NCBI RefSeq assembly: GCF_041381155.1
Contig: NC_091134.1
Location: 6,190,255 to 6,254,254, forward strand
Source: Argopecten irradians
Lineage: Eukaryota > Mollusca > Bivalvia > Pectinida > Pectinidae
Length of the DNA: 64,000 bases
Direction of reading: 5' to 3'
Positions 33,767-43,817 of this stretch are shown here, piece by piece. The notes beneath the pieces are model-generated. The model saw only the letters and a program-made list of their open reading frames with translations. It had not been told where the DNA came from and ran no database searches. Both the position numbers and the translations under genes were made by a program. How positions within the stretch are numbered: position 1 is the stretch's first letter; each line of letters starts with the position of its first letter.

Positions 33767-34798
33767 CTACAACTTTTTTGGAAGCGAGTCTGGATGTGCG
33801 ACACTAGCACTGTGTTCAAGAAAGCATGATGAGCACACATGAGCCAGTTTACATTGAGGAAAATCATATACACCAGCATTGTATTTACGACAAATCTCTC
33901 TACCTTGTGGTGTAAAGGGACCTTTGACCTTGCGTCGAGGGTATGGGTGAGAGCGCGAGGATGACATACTGGATAGGGTAGCTGAGCCATTTAACATTTG
34001 GACTGTCACATTGTTACTCTTTGGAATTAGCTGAAAATCAGTTAACTGTGGTTGGGGGGTTCCCCACGGGAAGTTCAGGTCGTGCTGTAACTCGCGATAT
34101 TCTTTGTCATATAACAAAACACTTCCCCGAACATATTTACTGAAATATCGGTTGATGGTTTTGGTGTAATCTAGATACTGACTGATCAACACACTGTCAG
34201 AGCGGTCTTCTTTCATTATATCTTGTAATATACGACTATTGCCATAGTTCCATTGTTCCACTGTGATTTTATGATAGTCCCGATCGAGTTTCTTTAGCCT
34301 TGTTACACCCGATTCAGACACAGTCAGTATTTCATCCTTTTCAAACTGAGATAATGGATCATCCCATAAATACTGATGGACAAAACGAGGTTTTTTCCTA
34401 CCTGATGTCACTGATGGGGTTTCAGACTGTGGACCACGTGGTTTTGGTGTGACGTCATGACGTGGTTGGCACTGGACGAGGTGTCGAAGTTTGTCCTTTT
34501 CTTTTTCGATACTTTTAAGAAGCTCCATCCGCTTAGACTCCATTTGGAGGCTTTTTAGAGTTCTTTCTAAATCGTGGAGCTCCCCTTCATCCCCCGTAGG
34601 CTGCAAATTTACAGGGGTCGTACATCGAGACGTAGCTGTGTCATGGGGGGTCGATACACGTGGTCCTGAAGCGTCTCCATGCTGCCATAGTTCAGTCTGT
34701 TCGTGACGATCATCGGATGAACTTAGCATTTCAGTTAGAACAAAGTCCTTTAATGCAGATGGTACCTTTCTGTGTCGTTTCTTTGACTGCTGGTCCAT
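33767..34798 (-). CDS. gag protein of the Ngaro-like element
   Basis: A 343-residue ORF starting at the ATG at 34798. The N-terminus is basic (MDQQSKKRHRKV). A charged, probably coiled-coil stretch follows (ERTLKSLQMESKRMELLKSI). The C-terminus has a Cys/His cluster (EICRKYNAGVYDFPQCKLAH, then VCSSCFLEH) like the CCCH/zinc-knuckle end of Ngaro and DIRS gag proteins. It probably forms the particle and binds RNA. It ends at TAG two codons after a slippery heptamer that leads into the pol frame. No breaks seen. Confidence 0.85.
   Translation of the reverse strand: MDQQSKKRHRKVPSALKDFVLTEMLSSSDDRHEQTELWQHGDASGPRVSTPHDTATSRCTTPVNLQPTGDEGELHDLERTLKSLQMESKRMELLKSIEKEKDKLRHLVQCQPRHDVTPKPRGPQSETPSVTSGRKKPRFVHQYLWDDPLSQFEKDEILTVSESGVTRLKKLDRDYHKITVEQWNYGNSRILQDIMKEDRSDSVLISQYLDYTKTINRYFSKYVRGSVLLYDKEYRELQHDLNFPWGTPQPQLTDFQLIPKSNNVTVQMLNGSATLSSMSSSRSHPYPRRKVKGPFTPQGREICRKYNAGVYDFPQCKLAHVCSSCFLEHSASVAHPDSLPKKL
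33773..33779 (-). promoter_or_regulatory. probable -1 ribosomal frameshift heptamer A_AAA_AAG at the gag-pol junction
   Basis: In the gag frame the codons read CCA AAA AAG TTG TAG. The heptamer A AAA AAG has the X XXY YYZ form. A one-base backward slip puts the ribosome exactly into the RT frame, which is open from there through the ATG at 33737. A short stem (CCTG-GCCA-CAGG) lies about 13 bases downstream in a GC-rich stretch; a stronger pseudoknot is not obvious by eye. Confidence 0.7.
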
Positions 34799-34807
34799 AA
34801 TATTTCA

Positions 34808-34988
34808 AGCAAAATTTAGAGCAAAAAAGGCACATGGCCTGCAGCGTGCGTAGACATAGCAAAACTAACTTACAGAATTAGAGAGTGCCAACCAAGGGCG
34901 GTAACTCGTAACAAATAAGACCCAAGGACGTCAACTCGCAGTAGCACATTACAGATCTCAAAATTCACTTTATCCTAAAATAATAATT
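34808..34988 (-). repeat. split direct repeat A1 (outer 5' end)
   Basis: Partner of 30752-30932. It starts 10 bp upstream of the gag ATG in the sense direction, so the leader and probably the promoter lie within it. Confidence 0.95.
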
Positions 34989-35480
34989 CTCAGAAAGTCC
35001 TGAAATTTCATATGTAGGTTTCCCTAGGACCTTAGTTATGTATATTACGTTTTGGAACCGATCGGTCAACAAGATTGTCGCCAGGCAGCCATCTTAGATT
35101 TTGATAGTTAAAGTTTGTTATCGTTATGTCTCAGAAAGTACTGAATGGATCGTTCTCTTTCATATACATGTAGGTTTCCCTAGGGCCCTAGTTGTGCATA
35201 TTTTGATTTGGGACCGATCGGTCGACAAGATGGCCGCAGCCATCTTGGATTTTGATAGTTAAAGTCTGTTATCTCTATTTCTCATAGAATACTGAAGCGA
35301 TCGTTCTCAAATTTCATATGTATGTTCCCATTGGACCTAGTTGTGCATGTTGCGATTTGGGACCAATCGATGAAGAAGATGGCCGACAGGCCACCATCCT
35401 ATTTTGTATTTTGATAGTTGAAGATTGTTAGCGGTCTGTCTCAAATTTTATATGTAGTTTGTTTGAAAAAGTTTGAAATG
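34989..35480. repeat. ~155-bp diverged tandem repeat, right part
   Basis: Resumes mid-unit with CTCAGAAAGTCCTGAAATTT after the Ngaro-like element and continues for about three units (further starts near 35110 and 35265, the last partial). Together with 29561-30379 it forms one array of about nine units. Confidence 0.85.
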
Positions 35481-37700
35481 CAGGGAAAGATCCCTCTTTC
35501 CATTGTCATTGTCATTGTCATTTAATTCTGATCCCTCTGGTTAATGGAAACAAAAGCTTCAAGAGTAACCAAGGACCGTGTTTTCGTATTTAAATATCAC
35601 TGAAAAAGCCATTCCCCCATCTTTAAGTGAAATATACATACATCTTGTAGTTACTAAAATAAAGTAGAACAAGTTACAGAGAATCCAGTTGGATTTAGGT
35701 ACGACCAATGGATGGTCTTTATACGTTAAATGAAGCATTTGATAATATACCGAATCCACCTCCCAGTTCTAGTGCCAATTATTACAAACTTGTCATAACT
35801 TGACGAAGACCGTTACTATTCAGATTTACTGTATACCAATGGATTTTCGCGGCCGATCTACGAATTCGCGAAAATAAATGGCTGACAAAATAAATGTGTT
35901 TGTAGTAATGCAAAATGACGCATTTTAAGAGCAGTATCACGTTTCATTACTAATGCCCCATGCTTCAATACTTTAACAACGTCAACCAACAACACCCAAA
36001 GTGTTATAGCTAGTTTTCTTGTCTACTGAGTCTGCTAATAAAACCTTTCCGTGGAAATTTCTCCAAATTATTTATGTTTTGTATGCATGTATGTCGATAA
36101 ATGAATCCACGACATACGCAATATTTAATTTCCCACAAAAAAAAAATAAGCTGGTTTTCACATGGGTACCACCTAATATAATTCTAACATTCATGTAGTA
36201 TCTTTGAATGTCTTAAATGCACTACGTGTGGTATACATATCTACATTTACCTGTACCTGTGAAGTTACACCTGCATATATATGACGTGGAGCTATTTATA
36301 TCCATTACATCTGTATCACCATATAAAAGGGAAATCCCCGCGTATATTTTATAGACGGGCGAAGATCTGAAGACGACAGCAGGTATGTATCACCAGAGAG
36401 GTCCGAGATCAACACTATTGTACATGCACTAGCAGATCTCTTATTGAAACCCGAGTTTCCTTTGATCCTTACACCAGAACCGGACATTCCGACGGACACT
36501 ACCGTATAAGTACAAAACGAAACTTATAAACGTGTCTGTCTAAATGTCAAAGTTTGGTCAAAGTCCGACTGATAACATTTTAAACACTGTACGTATACCG
36601 TAAGTACATCTACCACACCAGGAAATATACATAGTTTGACCTTTGCAACACTTGAACAACTATGTGTAACAAGTGTACATGTAGACCTTTGTATGTACAT
36701 TGCAATTCATTGTCAATCGGAGTTTCCTCTGACCCATGTACCAGTCGTAGACATCAGTAAGAATGACATATTCCCTTACATCCTAGCCTCACATATCCTA
36801 TTTACAAGGTGGCCATTGGAAGGTTCTAGTATTAAACCACCTACTTCTGGCTAGAACTTAGCCCGTGGAACACACGGAATCTTATTTAATTCTATAGTGT
36901 ACGTGTATTTGGACCTGCATCAATCCAACCACGAAACACATTCAAGTTCTGGTGTATAAACCATGACCATGGACCGTGACAATTTTACATCTACAAGTCA
37001 GACATTAAATGCCGTCGACAGGTGTATTCAGTGAGTGAGATTGAAGATTATCAGTACCATGCAGAGTTTATATCCCATATGTATTGATAATTTATTGATA
37101 TATTTACATAATGTATGTCCTTGTTGATTCTCGTCCTTTTGACCTTTGTTTGAACTCCGATAAAAAGGTTGCTATTTACATCCAATTTCATGTTAGGACT
37201 GCCACTTCATTGTAACTGCTCAAGTCTCAACTCAAAACCTTGAGGTTTATAATATCAAACATCTAACTATTTAAAGCAAACTTGTAATTCCGTCAGTAAT
37301 AATGAAGTCTTACAATTTTGTTGCAAAATAGCGTCAAAAATCCAAAAGCGAGTGATCTTCTAAACACGACCCTTGATGCAAACGGGACTGAACTGATATT
37401 CAAATTATTCAGAGAGATCTCAAACAACACAAGTGCCAAATCCTAATCGATTTTTCGAGAAAGTCGAAAACGAAGTTAAAGAGTATATCCATCTATAAAC
37501 TATCCTCGTTATTCCGACGTACTCAAGAAATAGTATTTTCCGTTCTGTATCTTACTGTGATCTTGTGATAGCGGTATAAAGGCAAAACCTACTTTAATAT
37601 TTCGACTTCAGCTTGTAAGTTGAAACAGTTTTTGGTTATTTTGATTACGACGAAAAGGAAATCTTCACCCAAACGTCGCGATATTTCGTCATTATACAGT
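35481..37700. other. intergenic DNA, no gene recognised
   Basis: AT-rich, with reading frames of at most about 72 codons that show no domain or codon signal. Small oddities: a CATTGT run (35502-35520) and an A-run near 36137. It probably contains the promoter and first non-coding exon(s) of the dioxygenase gene at 38104, but I cannot place them. Confidence 0.5.
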
Positions 37701-37937
37701 TGAGTGTAAGCTAACCATTACACCCTAGTGTATTTGAGTGTAAGCTAACCATTACACCCTAGTGTATTTGAGTGTAAGCTAACCATTACACCCTAGTGTA
37801 TTTGAGTGTAAGCTAACCATTACACCCTAGTGTATTTGAGTGTAAGCTAACCATTACACCCTAGTGTATTTGAGTGTAAGCTAACCATTACACCCTAGTG
37901 TATTTGAGTGTAAGCTAACCATTACACCCTAGTGTAT
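37701..37937. repeat. 34-bp tandem repeat, 7 copies
   Basis: Near-perfect copies, each containing GAGTGTAAGCTAACC, ATTACACC and CTAGTGTATTT. The array ends in the related TATCAGTGCACTAGGAGTGC. It lies about 150 bp upstream of the splice acceptor of the dioxygenase coding exon, so in the promoter, 5' UTR or first intron. Each unit can pair GTGTAA with TTACAC, or TACAC with GTGTA. Confidence 0.95.
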
Positions 37938-38089
37938 CAGTGCACTAGGAGTGCACTACATCTGCCGTTCTGGTCAAAAGGTCAATTTTCACTAATTCCA
38001 GTAAAGCAGTCATTTCGTGTTGGTTCTACTGTAAACCTGAATTTTGGGTAATGTCTTGACTATTTTACCACATGTCCATTTTCATCCAC

Positions 38090-38091
38090 AG
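38090..38091 (+). other. probable 3' splice site before the dioxygenase coding exon
   Basis: A pyrimidine-rich stretch (CCATTTTCATCCACAG) ends in AG 12 bases before the ATG at 38104. The frame is open further upstream to 38044, but that segment reads like intron, so the upstream start is rejected. Confidence 0.6.
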
Positions 38092-38103
38092 AATTCAACG
38101 ACA

Positions 38104-39198
38104 ATGGGCTTCACTGAACGTAACAGGACAGAGTTAGAGAAGAAAGGTTACACAGTCGTAGAAAACGTTCTCACCGATTCCGAATGTGCCGAATACATCC
38201 GGGCATTCAGGGACTGGTTAACGTTATTTCCAGAGGGCGAATGGCCATCGTCCGGTCACTCCCTCATCCAGAGATATAACATTGGACATCACGAGGCTGC
38301 TTGGCGCGCTCGTCTGAAAGCTAAGTCTGTCTTTTCTAAATTGTGGAAAACGGACAAACTTCTAACCAGCATCGACGCTATAGCCATAGGTCGGCCGCCT
38401 GAGGACGGAGAAGAGGCCTTCGCGGAGGATAGTAGGCATTGGTTACACGCCGACCAGGATGCAGATAAAGTCGGTCTCCATGCCTACCAGGGAACTGTGT
38501 ACCTGGAGACGGTAGATACGGACGACTGGACATTCCATGTGATGGAGAGGTCACATCTCTACCTCGACGAATTCTACGAACAGGACAAACATGCAGCGTT
38601 TAGAAGCTCTAATAATAAATACTTCCATCTTCGAGACGATCACGAGAAGTGGTTTCTCTCAAAAGGTTGTGTCACTGAGCGTGTGGCGGTACCGCGTGGC
38701 GGCATGGTTCTTTGGGACTCTAGACTTATACACGCAAACGCTCGTCCTAAAGAAGGAAGGACACATCCCGATAGGTGGCGCTATTGTGTCATGGTTTGTA
38801 TGACCCCGGCTAGGTGGTCGACCGAAGAGGATTTAGAAACCAAAAAGGAGGCTTACAATGATGTTGCCATGACGACGCATTGGCCTTCTCAAGATGTTCG
38901 AATCATGTCTTCGCTGCCTTCTAAATATTCAGTGAACACCGGCTGGCTAACACAACTCCCAGAAGTTGCAAAATCTACAGAAGTGAAGCAATTATGTGGT
39001 GTGGTTCCGTATAATTTCACGGATGGCGAATCAAATGGACCGGAATGGACCCCTGTCTGGAAGAAAGGTCATTTCGAGGAAACAGTAACACGACCTGCAT
39101 TACTGCTTTACAAACCAAAATGGCAAAAGGGTCTTGTTGTCGCAAGTATGTTGGCTGGATTTGTAGCGTGGGCTGTGGTCAAATACGTTAGGAAATAA
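38104..39198 (+). CDS. PhyH-like 2-oxoglutarate/Fe(II) dioxygenase with C-terminal membrane anchor
   Basis: A single 364-residue coding exon. The start at 38104 (MGFTERNRTELEKKGYTVV) fits the usual N-terminal helix and strand of phytanoyl-CoA dioxygenase-like proteins. The metal triad is visible: HAD within RHWLHADQDADKVGLH gives His-x-Asp, and the distal His lies in LWDSRLIHANARP. The following Arg residues (DRWRYCVMV) are placed to bind 2-oxoglutarate. After the catalytic core comes a variable region, then a hydrophobic segment (GLVVASMLAGFVAWAVV) with a basic end (KYVRK), typical of a tail-anchored protein facing the cytosol. The substrate is unknown; PhyH family members act on lipids, halogenated compounds and other small molecules. 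Coding sequence is markedly more GC-rich than its surroundings and has no frame defects. A lineage-specific paralogue or retrocopy is possible because the coding region lacks introns. Confidence 0.85.
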   Translation: MGFTERNRTELEKKGYTVVENVLTDSECAEYIRAFRDWLTLFPEGEWPSSGHSLIQRYNIGHHEAAWRARLKAKSVFSKLWKTDKLLTSIDAIAIGRPPEDGEEAFAEDSRHWLHADQDADKVGLHAYQGTVYLETVDTDDWTFHVMERSHLYLDEFYEQDKHAAFRSSNNKYFHLRDDHEKWFLSKGCVTERVAVPRGGMVLWDSRLIHANARPKEGRTHPDRWRYCVMVCMTPARWSTEEDLETKKEAYNDVAMTTHWPSQDVRIMSSLPSKYSVNTGWLTQLPEVAKSTEVKQLCGVVPYNFTDGESNGPEWTPVWKKGHFEETVTRPALLLYKPKWQKGLVVASMLAGFVAWAVVKYVRK

Positions 39199-39230
39199 AA
39201 AAGGGGAAAACCATTAGACACCAAAAACTG

Positions 39231-39236
39231 AATAAA
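39231..39236 (+). terminator. poly(A) signal AATAAA of the dioxygenase gene
   Basis: Canonical hexamer 33 bases after the stop codon (TAA at 39196-39198), giving a very short 3' UTR. Confidence 0.65.
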
Positions 39237-40120
39237 TGACGATTACTTGATATATCTAGTCTTAAATCAGATGTTAAATCGATAGTTATTATCCAAGAAT
39301 ACATGTGCACTTTAGATTGTTCGTCAGGTTATGAATAAGGGGGAGCAGAACAATACATTCAGATAATATCATGTTACACGAAACAGGCTGCACCAGAAAC
39401 ATTACATAATTGTGTATGATTGTGGTTGCACACAATTCGTGGCGGTACCAATAAAATGAAGCAGTCGACGCACCTGTTACATGTTCTCCGCTATATAATA
39501 CCAATTATGTCAAAACACCAAATGAGCCTTGAAGGATACAGGTGATGTGACACGGGTTATTAATCATTATTTTAACATTCTGAAACAATCAATGGGGTAT
39601 CGCAATGGCGACGAAATACGACTAGAACATTTAGCAGACTTTGTCTATCCTCCTTTCTTTGGTTGAAGAGATTTTCCGTATTACCTAATTAGATGATGCC
39701 GTTATAAAACTCAATAGTAACCTAATCTTCCTTATTTAATTAATTCATTTAAAGATGCTCCACCGCCGACAGAGCATAAATGATATTCATTATTTGAAAA
39801 ATAATTAGTGTTTAATCGTGTGTGTATATATATATATATGTCTAATTAACATAAAAAATTAATATAAAACAATTTATTTTGCATTTGGTGCATGTGTAAT
39901 CAGTACTTCATTCCATATAGGATATAGTGCCACAGATTTTTTTTTCGGGTGTAATTAATTATTTCTTATATTTTCTTAAAATTAGAAGCTCAAACTTTTC
40001 AGTGTTGGTAATGGTGTAAAATAAGTAACTTTTGTAACTGAAGAAAAATACTAAATCGTCTGCTCCTGTTTTTGATAGTGCAAAAATACCATTTGCATCT
40101 TGAAGTGTTGTCCGGAGCAG
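39237..40120. other. AT-rich intergenic DNA, no gene
   Basis: No supported coding frame. Contains a TG/TA microsatellite at about 39820-39840. The 10-bp motif TCCGGAGCAG at 40111-40120 is the left copy of a direct repeat flanking the next element. Confidence 0.5.
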
Positions 40121-41631
40121 GGCTGTATCTCCATTTGCCCACTTTTTATAATCTGATAATTAGCAGAATGTTGTGACAAGGATTATAGTCTATTTCAGGG
40201 AAGTTACTCTGGATTTACCTGTGTTTTTACCTGTGAATTTCACCTGTGATACTTACTGTACTTATTCCATAAGGGTATCATTTAAGTATAACATGTATGG
40301 AAATAATATCACATGGAAAAATCTTTTAATTTGTTACCCTTTTTGTGATGTCAGTTATGTTCTTGTTTTTTGTATACTGATAGAATATATAATAATATAT
40401 AAATAAATAATTAACACATCAAACGAAAAAAATAATAATATTTGGTTCTGACTTCAAAAACTTCTTGAACAAAATGCCTTTCTCTCTTTTTGACAAACAC
40501 ATATATATATATTATGTACATTGAAATACATGTACATATAAACACATAAATGATAACTATAGTTGTTAGTTGTAGTTTAATCAAAACAGACCTTCTTGGA
40601 TATCGAGCTACAGGTATTGAGGTACATACACGTGTAAAATTAGTGGCATTTATCAGAAAATCTACATTCAACATATTTACCTAAACAGTTTATGGTAATA
40701 AGTATGTAATCATACAGTTTATGTTTACGCCTCTTTTAATCAGAAATCACCTTTGTGACAATTCTACTGAAATATTTATACTGCAATATATCGTCATTTT
40801 TAGGAATGCGGTTGAGCCAATATACCGACAAAAATCGTACTTTTAAGTTCATAATTTGACATGTTCGAACTATCCGAAATATGATCTATTTAAAACAAAA
40901 GATATCGCAATGAATCCAAATATTACATATTGACTAAAAGGTATATTTAATTTATTATATTTAGTAATTATATCAGGTGTGATATTTTAGCGACCATCTG
41001 GATTTTTCTAAAAAATATCATTCTTAATGAAAAAAATCTTGATTTTCTCAATGTCTAACGTACCAAATATATAAACAGTATGGTAGACTTTCTTGTAAAT
41101 GTAGAATTGGAATTTCGGGACATCAGTACAGTTTGATATATATGGTATACAACTGTATATGGTATAATTAATTAGATACAAGTACAATATACATTTGTAT
41201 CTATATGTACATATATATATTGTTACATGTATCATCCTATAGAGTTAAACAGTATATTGTGATATATTCTCTATAACGATCTGTAGCTACATAAGTGCAC
41301 ATGCCAACATGTATATATATTACAAGCATTATCGTCTTGACAAAGTGCTAAAATGTTACTGTTATAGTCTTGAAATTAATAATGATGTAACATATTATTT
41401 ATGTTTGTCTGTAAAAATGTACAAAGTATTATATAGTACTGTACTGTATACATGCATGTATATTGTATCTCTCTACTCCCCACTTTTGACAAACTATAGG
41501 TAGCTCAGGTAAACGAACACAGGTAAGCACAGGTAAAAATTAATATGGAACTGACTATAATTGGTTTTCCATTGTTCTCCTATACCAACACTTTTCTTTG
41601 TTCTCTAAAAAGTGGGCAAATGGAGAACACA
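40121..41631. mobile_element. decayed DNA transposon with long inverted ends and a 10-bp direct flank repeat
   Basis: The ends carry TCTCCATTTGCCCACTTTTT in inverted orientation (about 40129-40150 and 41605-41624). Further inward there are weaker inverted matches (ATTATAGTC at about 40182 against 41560, and ACCTGTG blocks at about 40217-40255 against 41505-41538). The flanks share TCCGGAGCAG at 40111-40120 and 41632-41641 in direct orientation, read as a target site duplication. Inverted ends of 100 bp or more with a 9-11-bp duplication suggest a Mutator-like non-autonomous element. No transposase is visible and the interior is AT-rich. Confidence 0.65.
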
Positions 41632-41641
41632 TCCGGAGCAG

Positions 41642-41917
41642 TCGACAAAAGTGAGTGTAGAAGACGTTCGGAAAGGGTCATGACACCATCGAAGAAATTG
41701 TTTACAGTGGCTGCTTAGTCGGTTTACGTGTTCTGTGATCATTGTAATATTATTTGTAGACACCCTATAGAAATTATTAAATAATTTAAAAATTGGTTCG
41801 TCATTTGGTTTTTTCGTTTGCAGTTACAATTAAAACTGCAAGAAACGGTATATCAGCAAAAAATCACAATGTACAACAAAGTTCGGACTGCAATAGGCTG
41901 ATATATATTATATAGTA
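41642..41917. other. short intergenic stretch, nothing recognised
   Basis: Under 300 bp between two transposons, with no coding or repeat signal. Confidence 0.4.
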
Positions 41918-41919
41918 TA

Positions 41920-43510
41920 CACAGCGTCGATAAATAAGCACCACCTTATTTTTCATGTGTAGGTAAAACTAAAAGTTGAAGGAAACGAAAACGACATGGT
42001 TTTCGTGATATTTTTCTTTTAATATGAATCAATAGATACATAATAATTTTAATTTCATTAAATTTAATTAGCATAATGTTAATTTAGCATATTCTTCCGG
42101 TATTAGAAAAAAGTGCGACAAAACTGCAAAAAACGGAAAAACAGGAAAAGTATTGTCGCCACACGCAAACGGAAAGTTCTATACATCCAAAAGTGCTTCA
42201 AAAATGTTAAATGACATCATTAGTTTATGTCTATCCAGTGTCCGTTAATATCTGGTGTATCCACCGTTCACGTTCAGCGTTTCCGCGACACGTCTCCTCA
42301 TGCTGTGTACCAGGCGTCATATGCGGATCATCGGGATTCTTCGCCACTCCTCGTGCAGTGCTGCCGCCAATTCTCGGAGTGTTTGTACTGGGAGATCCCT
42401 AGCCCTAACTTGACGCCCCAACTGATCCCATATATGCTCTATAGGGTTTAGATCGGGGCTCTTCGCGGGCCATGGAAGAGTGGCAATGGCGTTGCCCAGG
42501 AAGTCGATGACAGCGCGTGCGTGATTCGGCCTCGCGTTGTCGTCCATGAATATAGGGCGAGTTGCTAGTGCGTGATTATCGACATGAGGCACTACGGCGC
42601 CATTGAGGACGACATTTTGGTATTGCTGGCCATTTAATGTCCCTTGCACAGAGATGAGGTCCATCTTTAAATCGTACGACACGCAACCCCATATCATTGC
42701 AGAGCCACCACCGAAGGCAACAGTCGGTTGGATGTTTCCTTGAAGATAAGCAGTCCGGCGTTCACGCCACACACGCGCACGACCGTCCGTTACGTGCAAC
42801 ATGAACCGACTGTCGTCCGACCAATGAACGCGGCGCCAAGTTCGTATATTCCAATGTTGTCGGATGAAACACCAATTTCGTCTTGCTCGCATGTGCTGTC
42901 GAGATAACAAGGGTCTTTTTATCGGGCGGTATGCACGGATGCCACGCTCATGAAGTCTCCTACGCACTGTGCTTAGCGACACCCTGTATCGTAGTCCCCA
43001 TCGGCGACGGAGAATTCCACTATGGGAGTGCGGATTTCGACGGGCATGAAAAACCAGGGTCCTATCGTCCTTTGCAGTTGTTTTCCTGGGACGTCCAGAT
43101 CGCGGTCTGTCCTTGGTGTCGCCTGTTTTGCGAAATTTCGCTACCAGACGGATCACAACAAAATGAGAAACATTCATTGCCACGTCAATCGCCCTAGGCG
43201 ACATTCCTCCAGTTTTCATACCGATAATCTGCCACCTTTCCGCTTCCGTAAGCATACGTCTGGCCATGCTTATGACAAAAGTTTGAATCACGACACTAGT
43301 ATAATGTAAAATGGCTTTCCGTGTCCGGCTATACCTTAGAGTCAAACATGACTTTCGTGAATGTGACCCCACCTGTATTTGACGCACGCGCACGGTGTCG
43401 CTCACGAACAAACATACACCAACCAGGTAAACCTTCATATGAGGGTTTTTAAGCGAAGTGGAAAAAATAAAGCAAATTTAATTTACTGGTGCTTAACTTT
43501 CGACGCGGTG
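41920..43510 (-). mobile_element. complete Tc1-like transposon, 1591 bp
   Basis: Imperfect terminal inverted repeats: left 41920-41947 starts CACAGCGTCGATAAATAAGC; right 43483-43510, read inward, starts CACCGCGTCGAAAGTTAAGC. TA dinucleotides flank both ends (41918-41919 and 43511-43512), as expected for the Tc1/mariner target duplication. The length matches full-length Tc1 elements. The transposase is on the minus strand and is much more GC-rich than the surrounding DNA. One in-frame stop is the only evident defect. Confidence 0.93.
42245..43267 (-). pseudogene. Tc1-like transposase with one in-frame TGA
   Basis: Starts at the ATG at 43267 (MARRMLTEAERWQIIGM). The N-terminal helix-turn-helix DNA-binding part ends in the linker RPRSGRPRKTT. 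The catalytic triad is visible: HWSDDSRFML (first Asp), FMDDNARPNHAR (second Asp) and SPDLNPIEHIWD (Glu). By count there are 33 residues between the second Asp and the Glu; 34 is usual for Tc1. The frame stops at TGA (42317-42319), but the same frame continues for 23 more codons through RLVHSMRRRVAETLNVNGG to TAA (42245-42247), a typical Tc1 end. A CGA-to-TGA change at a CpG is the simplest cause. The catalytic domain is complete, so the truncated protein could retain some activity. Confidence 0.92.
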
Positions 43511-43512
43511 TA

Positions 43513-43817
43513 TATATGGAAGCCAGGATTTTTTTATTTCGGATTACGATGATGAATTTTATTTTCTGCTTATTTTATCTTCTCCTGTTTTACTCCGTGG
43601 TTTCACACTTGGCTCTAAATTTAGGAACTTGTGTTGCTTTTCGGGTGGTGGAAACGGTGACGTTTGGTGTCGTTATCAAATCTACTTACTGGTTGTGAAC
43701 AAGGGCATCCTAGGTTGGTACTTGGTTTATATCAATTGGTCATCGTTAAATGTGTCCACAAGACATGAAACATATACATATTTTATCAAAACCGGATACT
43801 TATGTATTCCTGTGTCA
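43513..43817. other. intergenic, no gene
   Basis: Two plus-strand frames of about 70 codons cross here but have no recognisable domain. I see nothing else. Confidence 0.4.

Larger units (their letters stand above)
30380..34988 (-). mobile_element. Ngaro/PAT-like YR retrotransposon with split direct repeats, about 4.6 kb
   Basis: On the minus strand the order is A1 (34988-34808), gag (34798-33767), RT/RNase H (to 32118), tyrosine recombinase (32173-31210), B1 (31086-30933), A2 (30932-30752), a 218-bp spacer, and B2 (30533-30380). A1 and A2 differ at two positions in 181; B1 and B2 appear identical over 154. A2 and B1 abut at 30932/30933 and recreate the junction expected when the outer ends are joined. 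This is the split-direct-repeat plan of PAT and Ngaro elements, distinct from the inverted-repeat plan of the DIRS-like element at 8667-15419. No methyltransferase or hydrolase domain was seen, which favours Ngaro-like. The insertion is young. Confidence 0.92.

Noticed and set aside
38044..38103. Upstream ATG extending the dioxygenase by 20 residues
   Set aside because: The segment ends in a pyrimidine tract plus AG and reads as intron; the protein family start fits 38104.
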